64,000 nucleotides of DNA from the NCBI RefSeq assembly GCF_018143015.1, contig NC_054740.1, forward strand, positions 67,606,856-67,670,855. Direction: 5' to 3'. The position numbers and the translations under genes were made by a program. The notes under the pieces are model-generated. The model worked only from the letters and a program-made list of their open reading frames with translations, was not told the DNA's origin and did not search any database. This DNA comes from Lytechinus variegatus. Taxonomy: Eukaryota > Echinodermata > Echinoidea > Temnopleuroida > Toxopneustidae. Positions 37,301-49,078 of the stretch are shown in pieces (position 1 is the first letter of the stretch; every line of letters starts with the position of its first letter).

Positions 37301-40300
37301 AAGTGAAAGATTTAAAAGAAAAAGGATAGGAAAGGAGGGGGAGAAAAATGTTTAATTAAAGAAAGAAAAAAGGAAATATATAAGGGAAATTTGATAAAGA
37401 AGACGGGTAAGAAAAAGGAGGAAAGAAAGAAAAATGAACAGAGAGAGAGAGAAAGGATCAGGAAAGATAAATAAAGATAGATGGAACAAAAACGAGCAAG
37501 CAGGAAGGATAGAAAAGAAAGAAAGAGCAAAAAAGTTCAAACTTCAAGCAAAAAAAAATCCAACCATGTAACAAAAATCATGATATTTGATGTTTTTCAA
37601 ATGTACATGTATATCTAAAATTAAAAAGTGTATTAGAAACGAAAAAAAAATTCGAAGTGATATTTTTTTTAAACTTAAGAATTGAAACAACCAGATCTAG
37701 TTATGAAAACTCAATAACTTCTGAGTACATCTCCAAATCAGTAATCTGAGAACCCATAATATAATACAAATTTCACTCCGATTTTGTGATTATTTTGGCA
37801 TGTTTGGTGGAGAGAATCTGCTCCGATCCTACATGCCTAGCTACATGTAGTAGCCTGCCACACAGTGGCAGGAGGCCAGTTCATTTGCGATGTATTGGGT
37901 TTAAGAAAATCTCCCCAGAACTTGCAAAAGTTAATTTATCGATTTTATTGTTGTCTCTGCTTCGTCATCTGTTGGTTATTTTGAAGAAAATTTGTCACTT
38001 TAAAATACATTTTGTTCAATATTCTGAAATAAAGGAGAAAAACGTGTCCTGGGAAGGGTTCCCGGGAAATACAGGACGCCTGGTCACCCTGATATAGGGG
38101 GTCGGAATTCGGATGTACATATTTTATGGAATTGCCCTGCTTTTGCTTGTTATCCCTCATAGTAATGTATGTACCTCTTTTGATGCAAATCATGGCTGTT
38201 TTGCCTTTACTGAGTTTACTTTACTCCTTAATATTCGCAATGTCCATTTTGTAATTTATCATGCTTCTATCAAAAGATTCCTAATTGTTATCAAATTTTC
38301 AAAAATGGATATTGTCGACTCTATCATTTGCATCATTATTTTCTTCATTTTCAAGATGGGCAATGAAAGTGCCTTTGGAATGTAGACAGGCTCATTAAAA
38401 ACAAGTTGGTGTTTTGCAATGATCTCTCATTTGGTTCATATTTTCAACAGCTTCTTACAATCAATTTGAGCAGAATGAAGTGGCCTAGTCATGGGCCATA
38501 TACCTACTTGTATTTTTATACTAGATCGTCTGTGACATGAAAAAGGAAAGCATAGTGATAAAGCATGCTTCTTCAGCATGCATTTTGCGTGAATCACCCT
38601 TAAGTCAAAGTCATGACCCCAATAGTGGGTTGATTACCTTGAAATATGAGTTAGAGACTTGGCAGACTTGTGATCAGATTAGCAATAGGCAACAGCTGTA
38701 GGCCTACTAAATTCCACAGGGTTCATAATTTCACCTCAAAATCTCGGATTTTTCTATTGTCCCAAAAAGATTCCCAATACAACCACTTTGTTTATTGTCC
38801 CAATACAGTTTTCCGCTTGTTTGAAACACTTTTTAGGCATTTTCCGAGTACAACGTCAACTTTGTGCACCTGAACAGACTGCTCAAGCATCATTCTATTG
38901 TGCAATGAAATATCTTTTATTTAAAAAGGCATTTGAATTTTATTTTCGTACCCATGTTTGTACCAGGGAAGTGTCTCACTCCCACTTCCCTGTTTGTTCT
39001 TTATACAATAGTAAAAGTTTCAACATGGGGGTGTTGTGGTGTAGTGGTTTCGAATTCTCTTCTTTCAATCAGAGGGACATGGGTTCAAATACCAGCCATG
39101 GGGTGTTTTCCTTCAGCAAGAAATTTTCCATTACTGTGCTGCTGCAACCCAGGTGAGGTGAATGGGTACCAGGCAGGATTAATTCCTTGAATGCAATAAC
39201 CCGCTTTAGCAGCTGGAGCTCAAGCCGGGTAGTATATAGTGCGTCTTGAATAAGCAACTAGATAAAATGCTATTATTATTATAGCCTCTTAATACCATTT
39301 TTTTACCTCCTTGGGTTTACCGTAAAACATGCACATGTACGCTACTAGCATCTGAGAAATACTGACTTCAATGAACATTGAAGGATGTTGCGGATGCCAG
39401 GTTGAACACAATGCCATTTCAGGGACCAAATTATTTTTGTACAAAAGTCTGCTTTCATGATTATTTTGTCTAATCCTACTGGTTCTACGCCTGATTCAAG
39501 GACGCATATTTTCAGCCCATTCTCAGCCATGTTTTGTATTTTTGTATCGAGGCCTACATGTATGCATGTGGACCCTTTGGGTTGCAGTTATTTTATGTCA
39601 ATGTGCAATTCTATGCCCTGGCCAATTGAAATTATAATAGTATAAATAATTACTCCTGATGGCATCTTCAGAACAGTGCATGTTGTGGGGAAATGAAGGA
39701 TGAATTAAAGATTTTGATAAGAACTGCACACCGTTGAGGAAATTTGTCGATGCTACACCCCCCCCCCCCTAATTGGCAAACTGCCATGTTTGTAGGCTGT
39801 TACATATTTTGTCAAGCAGTATTTCATGGCATACTATCTTAAAATCTTTATTAGATTATTTTGAGCACAGCATACATCAATCTAGAATACAATTGAATTC
39901 TGCGCTGGAAAGGTCAGATGATGCGAAAAAGTACTGCATACCCTCCACTCTCCAGATATATACCAATAGAACATATGTTGCTTATCAAATTGTGCTCATC
40001 AAAAAGTGCCATTAGTCAGGGACTCTGGAATAGATTGCATGTGATAAAATGACCATGCTACATTGCTACTGCAGTATGGTGAAGTTTTTAATATGTTATG
40101 TATCAAATGAGGAGCTTGGTTCCAAGAGGTTTTACACACACATGTACATGTATGTGCCCACATTGCATGATTTGAAAATTGAGTAATTCAGTCTTTAATA
40201 GATTTGTTGTTGAAAGTTTAAAATTCAAGTTTGAAAGTATACCATTATATTTTTCTGATATTTTGTCAGAGATGCCTCGGGGGGGGGGGGGGGGAACCAG

Positions 40301-43300
40301 TCAATTGTATTGCTGTACACACGTGTGGCCAAATTATTTCCAAACACCCCCTTATCAAATTTTCTCTGTGTGCAAAATAACCCCCTAAACAATTTCAATT
40401 TTATCGCGGGCTTTATTTCACACATTTTGGCCCCTAAACAAGTTGTCGCCAGAATATGAACCTGGGGAAAAAGCTTGAGGGAAAAAAACATACCCTAAAC
40501 ACGTTTGGCTAGTCTTTAAAAAAAATCTTTGGAAAAAAGAAACATACCCTAAATACGTTTGACCCTGCAATAGATGCATTGACAAGAATTTCAAAACTAC
40601 CCTTTTTTGGAAAATCAGCGTTTTTGATACCCTTAACGAGTGCACGCGAAGACCACGTCCAAAACTGTAAAAACACCCCTTTATACACTTTTTTTTTGTC
40701 ACACGACAATTTCAAATTGCACCATTTGAATGTACATGTAGGTTCAGTGTATATCTGAGATAAGGCATCTATGAAATTGAAAAGTACAATCAGATGGGAA
40801 AAATAATTTACGCATGACAAAATTACAAAATGGATTCTGCTGGTGAACAGTACAGTCTGTGGTATAGGTACATGTACGACATCTCACCCTGTTTTCATTA
40901 ATCCTGGCCTATCAAATTGGAAAGTACGAGTATTAGAGACTCCAGTATGCATTCACCAAATTACAAAAGAGACAGTCTGTACATCATCAAAATACATTCT
41001 CCAACAATTTAATTTGCAAATTTAATAGAATTGAATGGATGAAGGTATGAAATATTTTCTAATTTGTTGACTTCACCACATCATACCGAAATGTATGTTA
41101 TTTCAGCCGGTTCGCTCTATTAAGCATTTTTTTTACACTGTACACGCACTAATGCATCCAAGCCTGCATTAAATAAAGCGAAACAATATGAAACTATAAA
41201 GCAAAGAACAGTAAACAGGAAATGTTGTCATATATACGTGTGTTTTCTTTAGACTGTGTTGATATACATACGTACTGCACCTGTATGTTTGTATGTTTTT
41301 TGTAATTGTAAACTTTAAGGTTTATATTTGAATTACAACAAAATTGATGAATGATTTTTCTAAAAATCAAACAATTAGCTTGGTTGTATAGATTACAAAT
41401 GTGAGGGGAAAGGATCAGGCAAAAAAAAATCACAACTTACTGCCTAAATCTGCAACTTTGGATTTAGCTTTAACATTGCTATGAATGGGAATTTAGAGGG
41501 CTCTTTTTTTCTTTCTTTTTTTTTTGTTCTGAGCATTGCATGGGTTAAATCTTGCCCTCAGCCCTTATGTGATTTCCCCCCCCCTGAAAAGGATAGTTAC
41601 ACACAATTTGAGACGTGTATTGATTTCATTTTCAGATCTGTGCAAACCTGTCACAGTAGTTTGTCCCTTCTGCCTGGAAAAGAAAAGAATACCATTTTGT
41701 AAAGGTGATAGTTTTGTGTTCCACTCCAAAGCCTACCCCAGTAAAGCCCTTCTTTAATGATTTGATGCATTGATTGTGCTCGAAACCCGGGGGGGGCACT
41801 CAGTATATAACGCATAGTGGGTATGTGCCGCGGAGGGGACCCCCATTTTTACACTCAAATTTCCGTTCCAGGGCATAGCATTTTTGTCTTTTTGAGCAAA
41901 AGAACTAAGAAAGCCGCTCCAAGGCATAGCATTTTCTTCTTATCGAGAAAAAACAAGAAAGAAATCCGCTCCAAAGCTTCGCATATTTTTCGGTGCGCCG
42001 TTCCGATCGCATTGTTTTGCTACAATGAGCTGCAATTTTGGTGAAAAGCGGCCGCCGAGCGCTCTCAGACCATCGCCTCAGCTCTCTAGCTGCGCCAGCG
42101 CACCCGGCGGAGGCCGCGTTAGCTGCATCATGCACGCATTTCCGTTCCACAGGGATGCATATACGCACTCACACGCTGGCGATCCGTTCCAAGGACCCCC
42201 GTTTTCACAAACATTTGTAGTTCCGAAGCCCGTTCCGAGGACCCTCCTTTTTACAATAAGCCCGCTCCAGGGCCCCCGTTTTTTGTCTCGCCCGCGGCAC
42301 ACCCCCACCACTTTTTTGGTCGAGTGCCGCCCCCCCCCCCCCCCCCCCCCGGGCTCAAAACAAAGTTTTCAAGATCTAAGAATCATCAAACCATTAATCT
42401 AATCATATACATCTAGTACTGATCTCATGGGCAGTTGGGCACCGTATGACTCATTCTAATGTTCAGTCCAGGTCCCAAACGGAAAAAGTTAAGTTTTGCT
42501 TGCCATGATATAGAAGTATTTGAACTCTGTCTAGTATATAATTTGCGCAATATCCTATTACGAAAACATGAGTTGATTGAGTCAACAGATATATGTGTGC
42601 AACCCTGCACGTAGTATTTGCTTCATTCACACTATACAAAATTCATGGTATGTGAGGAGAACTTTTAAAGTCCTCATTTTCTGACTTTTAAAGATGATTA
42701 GATTTCCCAATTTGAATTTGTTGACAAGTGTTATGAAAGATTATGAATAAAAGTATAAAAAGAATCATGAAATACTTGCTGTGTGAAATATACAATCTAA
42801 AATCTAACATTTATGTGTAAAATTGTGAATTGAAAAGAAGTTGGGTCCCCCTATGAAATAGAATTTTAGCATGGAGAAACACTATATTAATATCCCTATG
42901 ATTTCAAGGTCAGTCTTGGAATAAGTTTGGATACAAGATTAGAGTCTGTGTGCAGTGGGCCTATTTTAGAAAAATGAAAAAAAAAAACATGAAAAAGAAT
43001 GGTACAAAAGTGAGAGTGATTTTTTGAAATAAAGAATCACTATAGATATTGATATGAAGTTTAATATACAAGAGTTGATACAATTGTTCGGCAAGATTGA
43101 TCATTAGTTCACTTTGAAATTTACATTATTGAACCTGTACCAAATTTATATTGTGAAGAAATAGTTAGAATGCTCTTATTGTCGAATTGATTGAAAATAA
43201 GTGTTGAAATGAACATGTTTGTTACAGGTAGTTTTTGTAAAATTCTATTTACATTTTCTCAATATGAAGCATCCTTCAATTTACAACACCTAGATTATGC

Positions 43301-44467
43301 ATTTTTCTTCAGGCTATATGCATGTACATGTAGTGTATTATTTTTACAAATAATATTTTGTTGATTTTCCAGATTCAAGATGATTTGATATTAGAGTGTC
43401 TGTGTATTTGTGTAAATATTCTAATGTGAACAGGTATAAAGTGACAGTGATGAATAATCTATGTGAAACTGAAATTTGATGTGAACAAGAACATACACGT
43501 AGACATGAATTTGGGTTGCAATGTTTACAAAGTAAACAGTTTTCAAAGAATTATGTCATCATAATTGCTTTGAAATTGACATGCATACATGAATTCATGA
43601 TAATTTTGAAGTGATGCACATTATTAAAAGCAATAAGGATCGAAACCACAACATCCAAAGCTCAGGATGTGGATAGATGGCTATTGACATTTATTTGTAT
43701 AGTAAGTTGGAATTGAATTTGATGGAAATAATTCCTTGTAATGAAATTAAGAAATTACAGTATATGGTTGTTTTTTTAATAGAACTTTTATAGAACTCCT
43801 ATATCACTCTCTCTTTCCCTTTCCCCTTTCTTATTTCTTCTCTATTACATGTACTCTCTGATATTTCTTCTATTTTCTAAAACTCCTCTGCTTATATACA
43901 TGTAGATCTGTTTCCATCTTTGATCTTTTTAATACAAGAGGTTTGGTTTTATATTTTGTTCCTTAGTTTTGATGCTCTTTTCTTGGATCAGTTTTTATGT
44001 GTTTCACAATCCCTTTTCTCTTCATTGTAATTACATGTACATGTATGTACCTTATAATCATTTAATGCAGTGTACTGTGTACAGTTATTGTTTGAAGTTA
44101 ATGTATACCCTTTCTTTTTTCTCTCTCTCTTCATACAGAGTTTGGTGTGAACACATTTGCCAAGCTCTACCAGCTGATCCACCCCCGCTCCATGCCCCAG
44201 GAGGGGGAGATAGGGGCTCCTGGTAGTCCCCGCCAGGGGGCATCCCATTCCAAGTTCTCCCAGCTCCTTCACCATCGCTCCGTATCCCATGAGAGTGATA
44301 TGACGTCCCCTCCTATGAGTCCTACCAGCCCAGGATTAGATGCATCCCATTCCAACCTTTCTCCCATCATGCATCACCAGGAGACATCGGTCGGAGGGTC
44401 GGCGAGCGGCCAGACCCAGAGCCTGGAGGCGTCACACCACACCTCCTCCATCACCTCCATGACGTAG
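34380..44467 (+). CDS. Unidentified protein with Ser/His/Pro-rich C-terminal repeats (2-3 exons)
   Basis: I do not recognise this gene. Exon A starts at ATG 34380 (context GAAAGATGG, in-frame TAA 12 bases upstream). It encodes 53 residues ending SPECTPPASPRKT and ends ACAG|GTATAT at 34540, one base into a codon. The last exon starts after a pyrimidine-rich acceptor (CATACAG|AG, 44139) needing exactly one incoming base and runs to TAG 44465-44467. A 69-nt segment, 41636-41704, has an acceptor (TTTTCAG), a donor (AAAG|GTGATA) and the same phase on both sides, so it can be included or skipped without changing frame. It adds a Cys-rich piece (VCPFCLEKKRIPFCK). With all three the protein is about 184 residues. 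SP/TP motifs are dense. No signal peptide or membrane segment is visible. Further exons or a more distal start cannot be excluded. Confidence 0.55.
34600..34790 (+). repeat. tRNA-derived SINE
   Basis: A B box GGGTTCAAATCCC follows CACAAGGTCTG, then CTCTGGCAAGGCATTTATCT and ACTCTGTACCCAGGTATTG. It lies just inside the first intron of the unidentified gene. Confidence 0.6.
36294..36684. mobile_element. MITE with GAGGC(T/C)GTTCTCA ends carrying an E2F-like palindrome
   Basis: Left GAGGCTGTTCTCACTACGTT is mirrored by the right end CGTAATGAGAATGGCCTC. AGA (or TCAGA) flanks both sides. TTTCGCGCGAAA lies at 36554-36565. Confidence 0.8.
36722..38091. mobile_element. hAT-like non-autonomous element with polypurine core
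   Basis: Ends CAGGGTGACCAG and CTGGTCACCCTG are perfect 12-bp inverted repeats. ATATAGGG flanks both sides (36714-36721 and 38092-38099), the 8-bp duplication expected of hAT elements. The core 36820-37550 is (GAAA)n-rich purine sequence, followed by AT-rich text. No transposase is encoded. ORFs on the minus strand are low-complexity Phe/Leu/Ser products. Confidence 0.9.
39026..39255 (+). repeat. tRNA-derived SINE
   Basis: A-box-like GTTGTGGTGTAGTGGTTTCG, B box GGGTTCAAATACC, then CAGCAAGAAATTTTCC, CAACCCAGGTGAGGTGAATG and a tail with TATTATTATTATAG. Confidence 0.82.
40262..40695. repeat. PolyG-bordered dispersed repeat
   Basis: A G homopolymer is followed by short related lines, CATACCCTAAACACGTTTGG and CATACCCTAAATACGTTTGA, plus CCCCCTAAACAATTTC and GGCCCCTAAACAAGTTG. 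This is an internally repetitive element like the one near 28240-28450. No gene. Confidence 0.5.
41636..41704 (+). CDS. Candidate 69-nt phase-neutral cassette exon
   Basis: It is flanked by TGATTTCATTTTCAG and AAAG|GTGATA. It is open in the frame demanded by the exons at 34540 and 44139 and encodes 23 residues with four cysteines, two of them as CPFC. It could be a zinc-binding insert or chance. There is no family match I can name. Confidence 0.4.
41783..42358. mobile_element. GC-rich foldback element with CCCGGGGGG ends
   Basis: The left end AAACCCGGGGGGGGCACTC mirrors the right end GAGTGCCGCC...CCCGGGCTC. CCGTTCCAGGGCATAGCATT-like lines recur several times inside (CGCTCCAAGGCATAGCATTT). 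It is much richer in CpG than its surroundings. No supported gene. Confidence 0.7.
44139..44467 (+). CDS. Terminal coding exon of the unidentified gene, three imperfect repeats
   Basis: The exon reads EFGVNTFAKLYQLIHPRSMP and onward, then has two further copies of a unit of about 28-35 residues. The units open AKLYQLIHPRS, SKFSQLLHHRS and SNLSPIMHHQE, and each ends in an ASH tripeptide. Codon use is GC-richer than the surroundings, as expected of a real exon. The acceptor has a long CT-rich tract. Confidence 0.75.
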
Positions 44468-46395
44468 ATTAAGCCTACCCTCAGCATACATAAAACCCAA
44501 CCAAGACGTCGTCGCGCTGCCAGGCACGACCCAACATACCCACACAGCTCTTTCTCAGAGTGAAACTAGAAAAGGAACCTGTGTTTTGTTGCAATATCAT
44601 ATATATGCTAAAGATTATACTTGTAGAAATGCCATGTTGTGCACTGTATGGTGCTTTAGTGAAGACCCCTATTAGGGCATTGATTTGTGTGTGTGTGTGT
44701 GTTGTCTGTGTAAATTTAATATAGTGGATATATAATGATGTTTTTTAATGGCAGTTATAGAGTTCATTTTCACTTTAAACAGTAACATCTTTTTCTATCA
44801 TTGTGCTATTGATTGCTATAAGGGCCCCATAGCTTTTTGAACTATTTGTGGCAGATATACCACCCAAAGAGTTTGTTTGCCCGGTCTGAGTGACCCTATA
44901 ATTTGAGTTATCTCACAGAAAGTGTTGGCAATAGAGGGCATAGTCTACCACAAGTTGGCTTTTGGACAAATAAGAGCTTCAGCAGATGCAATTATTTGAG
45001 TTCTTTATTAAAGCTGGGAATATACATGGACTGTAGTGCCTTAAACTTCCTGACATGTCATTTTGCAGAAGAACAAATAGGGGCTACCCTAGGTAAATAT
45101 AATGTTATGATTATTATAGTAGATATAAAATATATTTTTGATATTTATGGTGTGTAATCTAAGTCACACATTCTTCTATAAAAATAAGAATAATTGGATG
45201 TCAGAGTACGGGCTCTAAAGAAGACTTGTGGAAATCCTGAAAAGGATTTGAAAGAATAGAGATTTTATCCGTACAGTGCATTAATAAAGGGGGATGCGAC
45301 ATACTTAATTTTTTCGCTTTTTAAAAGGTGAGTCATGGATGCGGGTGTTCTCAATTCGATGTCACCCCTTGCAAAGATATGATTTTCTGAATGCCACTGC
45401 TTATGTATGTCTAGAATCAATACCATTCTTAGCCAATCTGTGTGGATGGGTAATGAATCTTAGAATTAGCTGTATGTTCAATAGGCCCCTGCTTGGGTCT
45501 ATAACTGCATCATGAGTGAGCCCTCTATCATTCCTTTCTGAACGGACAAATATTTTTTGAATTTGTGGCGTTGATTAACATCACCAACTGTCATATTAGG
45601 GTCACTCAGAAAAAATCATGCTTTTCTGAATATTCCATTATCATCATGTTTCTAATATCTTTCTGTTTTCTATAGAAAGTTTTTCTCTTTTACGATATTG
45701 AATAAAAAAAAATGGAAATTGTATTATGCATGTACAGTATATGAAAACATGTCATGTGATTGTGAAATAGATTGCAAGTATTTGTTTGTTGTTCTTTTAA
45801 AAGCGATGTGATACTAATTATCAAGTAGATCATGTTGGTAATTATCCAAAGTTTGAACATATTATGCATTCCACATGGTTGTGCGAACCAATTAATTTAT
45901 CAAGATGTTGCAGAATGTGAAATCATGTTAAAATGAAACTTTTCTGATGGTATAAAAGGTGTTTTGGGGCCATATTCAGGAAAAAAATAGTGGGTATATT
46001 ATTAAAGGTGATCTACATGTACAGCTATTGCCCTGGAAAGCAAGTACCTCTTTTTATGGATGTTGTTGAGGCATGCCTCAAGGTCATATTTTTCCGGCCT
46101 TGGCCCAGCTTTAGGCCGAGTTACATGTACAAAGTCTATGGGAGGTTTCCTCCAGTTAGTGATTCAAAAATTCTGGCCTCATGCACATCCCTGCCCCTTT
46201 CCGAAAAGATCTTTATGGTTTTCCAAAATGTTGATGTGAAACCACTTGTGTCGGCTAAATATTTGGCCTTACGTAGCCAGCCCAAATCTTAAGCTTTTAA
46301 GCTCGCCTGTGTTTGTGGTTATGTCTGGTGCTTTTGCCTGCTCCAATGCAGTGAAGAAGCTTTGGCCTGCCATCTTGGCCTTGTGAAAGACTTAC
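44468..46395 (+). other. 3' untranslated region of the unidentified gene and downstream sequence
   Basis: The stop codon at 44465 is followed by AT-rich, non-coding sequence with a short GT run at 44688-44701. No clear single cleavage signal could be chosen. ATTAATAAAG at 45279 is a candidate. Confidence 0.4.
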
Positions 46396-46397
46396 AT

Positions 46398-46870
46398 TAG
46401 GCGGTTTCAGACCGCCTCGAAGTTCGCCAGTTCCAGGTATTCTCTGATCGGGAAATTTACCCCGATCAGAAAATACCAGGTATTTTGGTAATGTGAAAGC
46501 AAACTACGCGTAATTTCCCCGAAAGAAAATACCCGCTAAATAGTAGGTACTTGGCGAAATTACGAGAACTTTCGTGGGGATTTTTCCAAGGTCGCAGGTA
46601 TTTTGGCGATGTGAAAGCAAATTACGGGAACTTTTATCCCAGCGTGTCGTTGGGCGCGGCGGCGTGGGTGGCTGCTGGGCTAGTGATTTTGAATCTCGCG
46701 CCTTGTCTGCTTATCAGACCATACTACGCATGCTCGTAACTTCGGGAACTTATTCCGAAGGATGTGTTTCGGGGCGGTGTGAATGCAGGAATAATTAACG
46801 GGTATTTTTTAGCCTTAAAAAGTTCTCGTAATTTAGCGGGGATTCTTGCAGTTTGAACAGATTTTGACAA
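46398..46870. repeat. Dispersed repeat, probable MITE
   Basis: It has internal near-duplications (CAGGTATTTTGGTAATGTGAAAGC and CAGGTATTTTGGCGATGTGAAAGC), GGCGGTTTCAGACCGCC at the left and CGGTGTGAATGCAGG at the right. No coding sense despite a 74-codon ORF. Confidence 0.5.
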
Positions 46871-46949
46871 GCCAGAGGATCATTTACGCCTACCCAATAT
46901 CTTGTGTTTATGGGATCAGGGTTTCAGATTGGCAACCGGATGGATGTTT

Positions 46950-47112
46950 TGTAAAGATGTTGGTAATTTACGAGTGACTTTACGAATGACTGGTGATCCT
47001 TTCTTGTGTTAAATGATATACACCAAATTTCCATTGATGTTGATATAGCACCTAAGAAAGGATCATCAGTGGTTTGTTAAGTCGCTCTTAACATATGAAC
47101 AGCTTTATGAAA
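46950..47112. mobile_element. Small MITE, GTGTTTCATAAAGCTGTT family, diverged
   Basis: TTACGAGTGACTTTACGAATGACTGG on the left pairs loosely with TTAAGTCGCTCTTAACATATG-AACAGCTTTATGAAACACC on the right. It is related to 48905-49078. Confidence 0.6.
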
Positions 47113-47612
47113 CACCGGCATGTACTAGTTTTACTTTAAAGAAATAGAGCTAGTTATATTGCTATTCAGTATTTTCATAAAAAGAAATTTGGATGTGAAT
47201 CAAATTTATATTAGAGTCTTTAATTCAAAGCCAGATATATCATGTTTGATATGGAGATGCAAGGAATCCACATTGTGGATAAAAACAGTATTTTGTACAT
47301 GTACATGTAATTACAAGAACTTTGTTTAATAACAAATCACCATTAACACCAAGAAGACTTGTGTTGAGAAAATCATGGAATGTAATACTTGTTGCACAAT
47401 ATTTTAGAGTTTTATTTGAAAACGTTCAATGTTCTAGATGAGGTGAAATATATATAAAGATTATATTTTTTGAAAATATACATATTTTGAGGTTGAAACC
47501 CAATTGTAATATCAGTTGTACCACAAAGCCGATGGCATAATCATCCTAATAGTTGATCTATTTTATTTTTGGGTATACTAGAGTAGTACCTCATGTTATA
47601 GAATAGATGCAC

Positions 47613-48050
47613 TTAAAAGGACAAGTCCACTCCAACAAAAAGTTGATTTGAATAAAAAGAGGAAATCTAACAGTATAACAATGAAAATTTCATCGAAATA
47701 ATGTAACATAAGAAAGTTATGACATTTTTAAATTTCACCCAATTATTTATTTGTGCCTGAACATATGGAATTACCATTGTTCAATATATTATGGTTCAAT
47801 CAAGTTGATCTGTATTGTCAAATCTGTAAAAATAGAAATATTGTTTAATTCAATAAATAAAAAATAAAAGAAATAGTGAGGGACATCAGTTCTTTCATTT
47901 GCATGTGACTAAATTGTGCATATAACTATTTTGTAAAAGAATATTAAGTGGAACTTGAAAATGCAATAACCCTCTTTTGATGAAATTATGCTTGTTTGAT
48001 TTTCTCTATCGATTTATATCAACATTTTTCTGATGTGGACTTGACCTTTC
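47613..48050. mobile_element. MITE of the GGACAAGTCCACTCCAAC family
   Basis: Left TTAAAAGGACAAGTCCACTC, right CTGATGTGGACTTGACCTTT. More diverged than the copy at 25905. Confidence 0.75.
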
Positions 48051-48904
48051 ATAGTGCCTATCATTACATTTATTATTCTCAGAGATCAAGTTTTCATATT
48101 TTCATTTGAAACTTACCATGTTTTAGAGCTTTTTCAACATAACATTTTTTGTCATCTTGTAGACCACTTTGAGCATATGTATATGTGAATAACATAATAG
48201 TATTATCTTATGAGAGAATCAGGGATCTGGGATCAGGGATTTCGACCAATGATACTGCCAGTGATTAATAGATACAGTATTTTTATCTAAAGAGTACCGG
48301 GTAACTAAAATAATCTCTTATCAAAATTGTGACTTGCCTTTCCCCTCTTAACAAATAGAAGTAACAAAATATCATTTTGACTCTTTATTTGCAATATAAA
48401 ATATACATTTCAAATCTAATGCATTCCTTAGCTTATAACAAATAATACATAATAGAATACAGTAAAAACATAACATGTGAGTACAATAACATTAGAATTG
48501 TACATTTCTACTGAGATGGTAGCCATATTGAAACCATATTTACAACCGACCCAAGGGAAATATTCTGGGAATATTTAGTATTCCTTCCTGAAAAGGAAAT
48601 CTATGGTAATTTGATTCAGTAGGACTAGGAAAGAGATTTACTGCAAAAACAATAATAAATTAGGACTTGTCCCCCATAAAAATAAGTAAATAACATTTAT
48701 GTTTCAGCAACATTTAAAATTTGCACTATTTAATTGTAATTGATGTACCGTATATTGTACAGGAAATTTTTATAATTTCATCAAGAGAAATAATTTTCAT
48801 GTACTGTATGTATCTAAGATAAAATTTTCAGAAATGTAAATAACAAGTGAAAGTCATTTTGAAATGAAAGGAGTCGGTATAAAAATATGAGGGAGCTTTC
48901 TACT

Positions 48905-49078
48905 TCTGGTGGGTGTTTCATTAAAGCTGTTCGTAAGATAAGAGCGACTTTAAGAATGACTGGGGATCCTTTCTTTTGGTGAATGGTATACACCATTGGC
49001 GATGGTTTAGCGAGTAAGAGGTTCACCAACCTTTCTTAAAGTTGCTCTTAACTTACGAACAGCTTTATGAAATGGCCG
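48905..49078. mobile_element. Small palindromic MITE
   Basis: GTGTTTCATTAAAGCTGTTC at the left mirrors GAACAGCTTTATGAAATGGC at the right, with GCGACTTTAAGAA/TTCTTAAAGTTGC inner arms. Confidence 0.8.

Noticed and set aside
36796..37540. Minus-strand Phe/Leu/Ser-rich ORFs up to 159 codons
   Set aside because: They translate a polypurine tract within the hAT-like element. Composition explains the open frame.
41817..42402. Several Pro/Arg-rich ORFs in a GC-rich patch
   Set aside because: All lie inside the CCCGGGGGG-ended foldback element and overlap in many frames. None has splice or family support.
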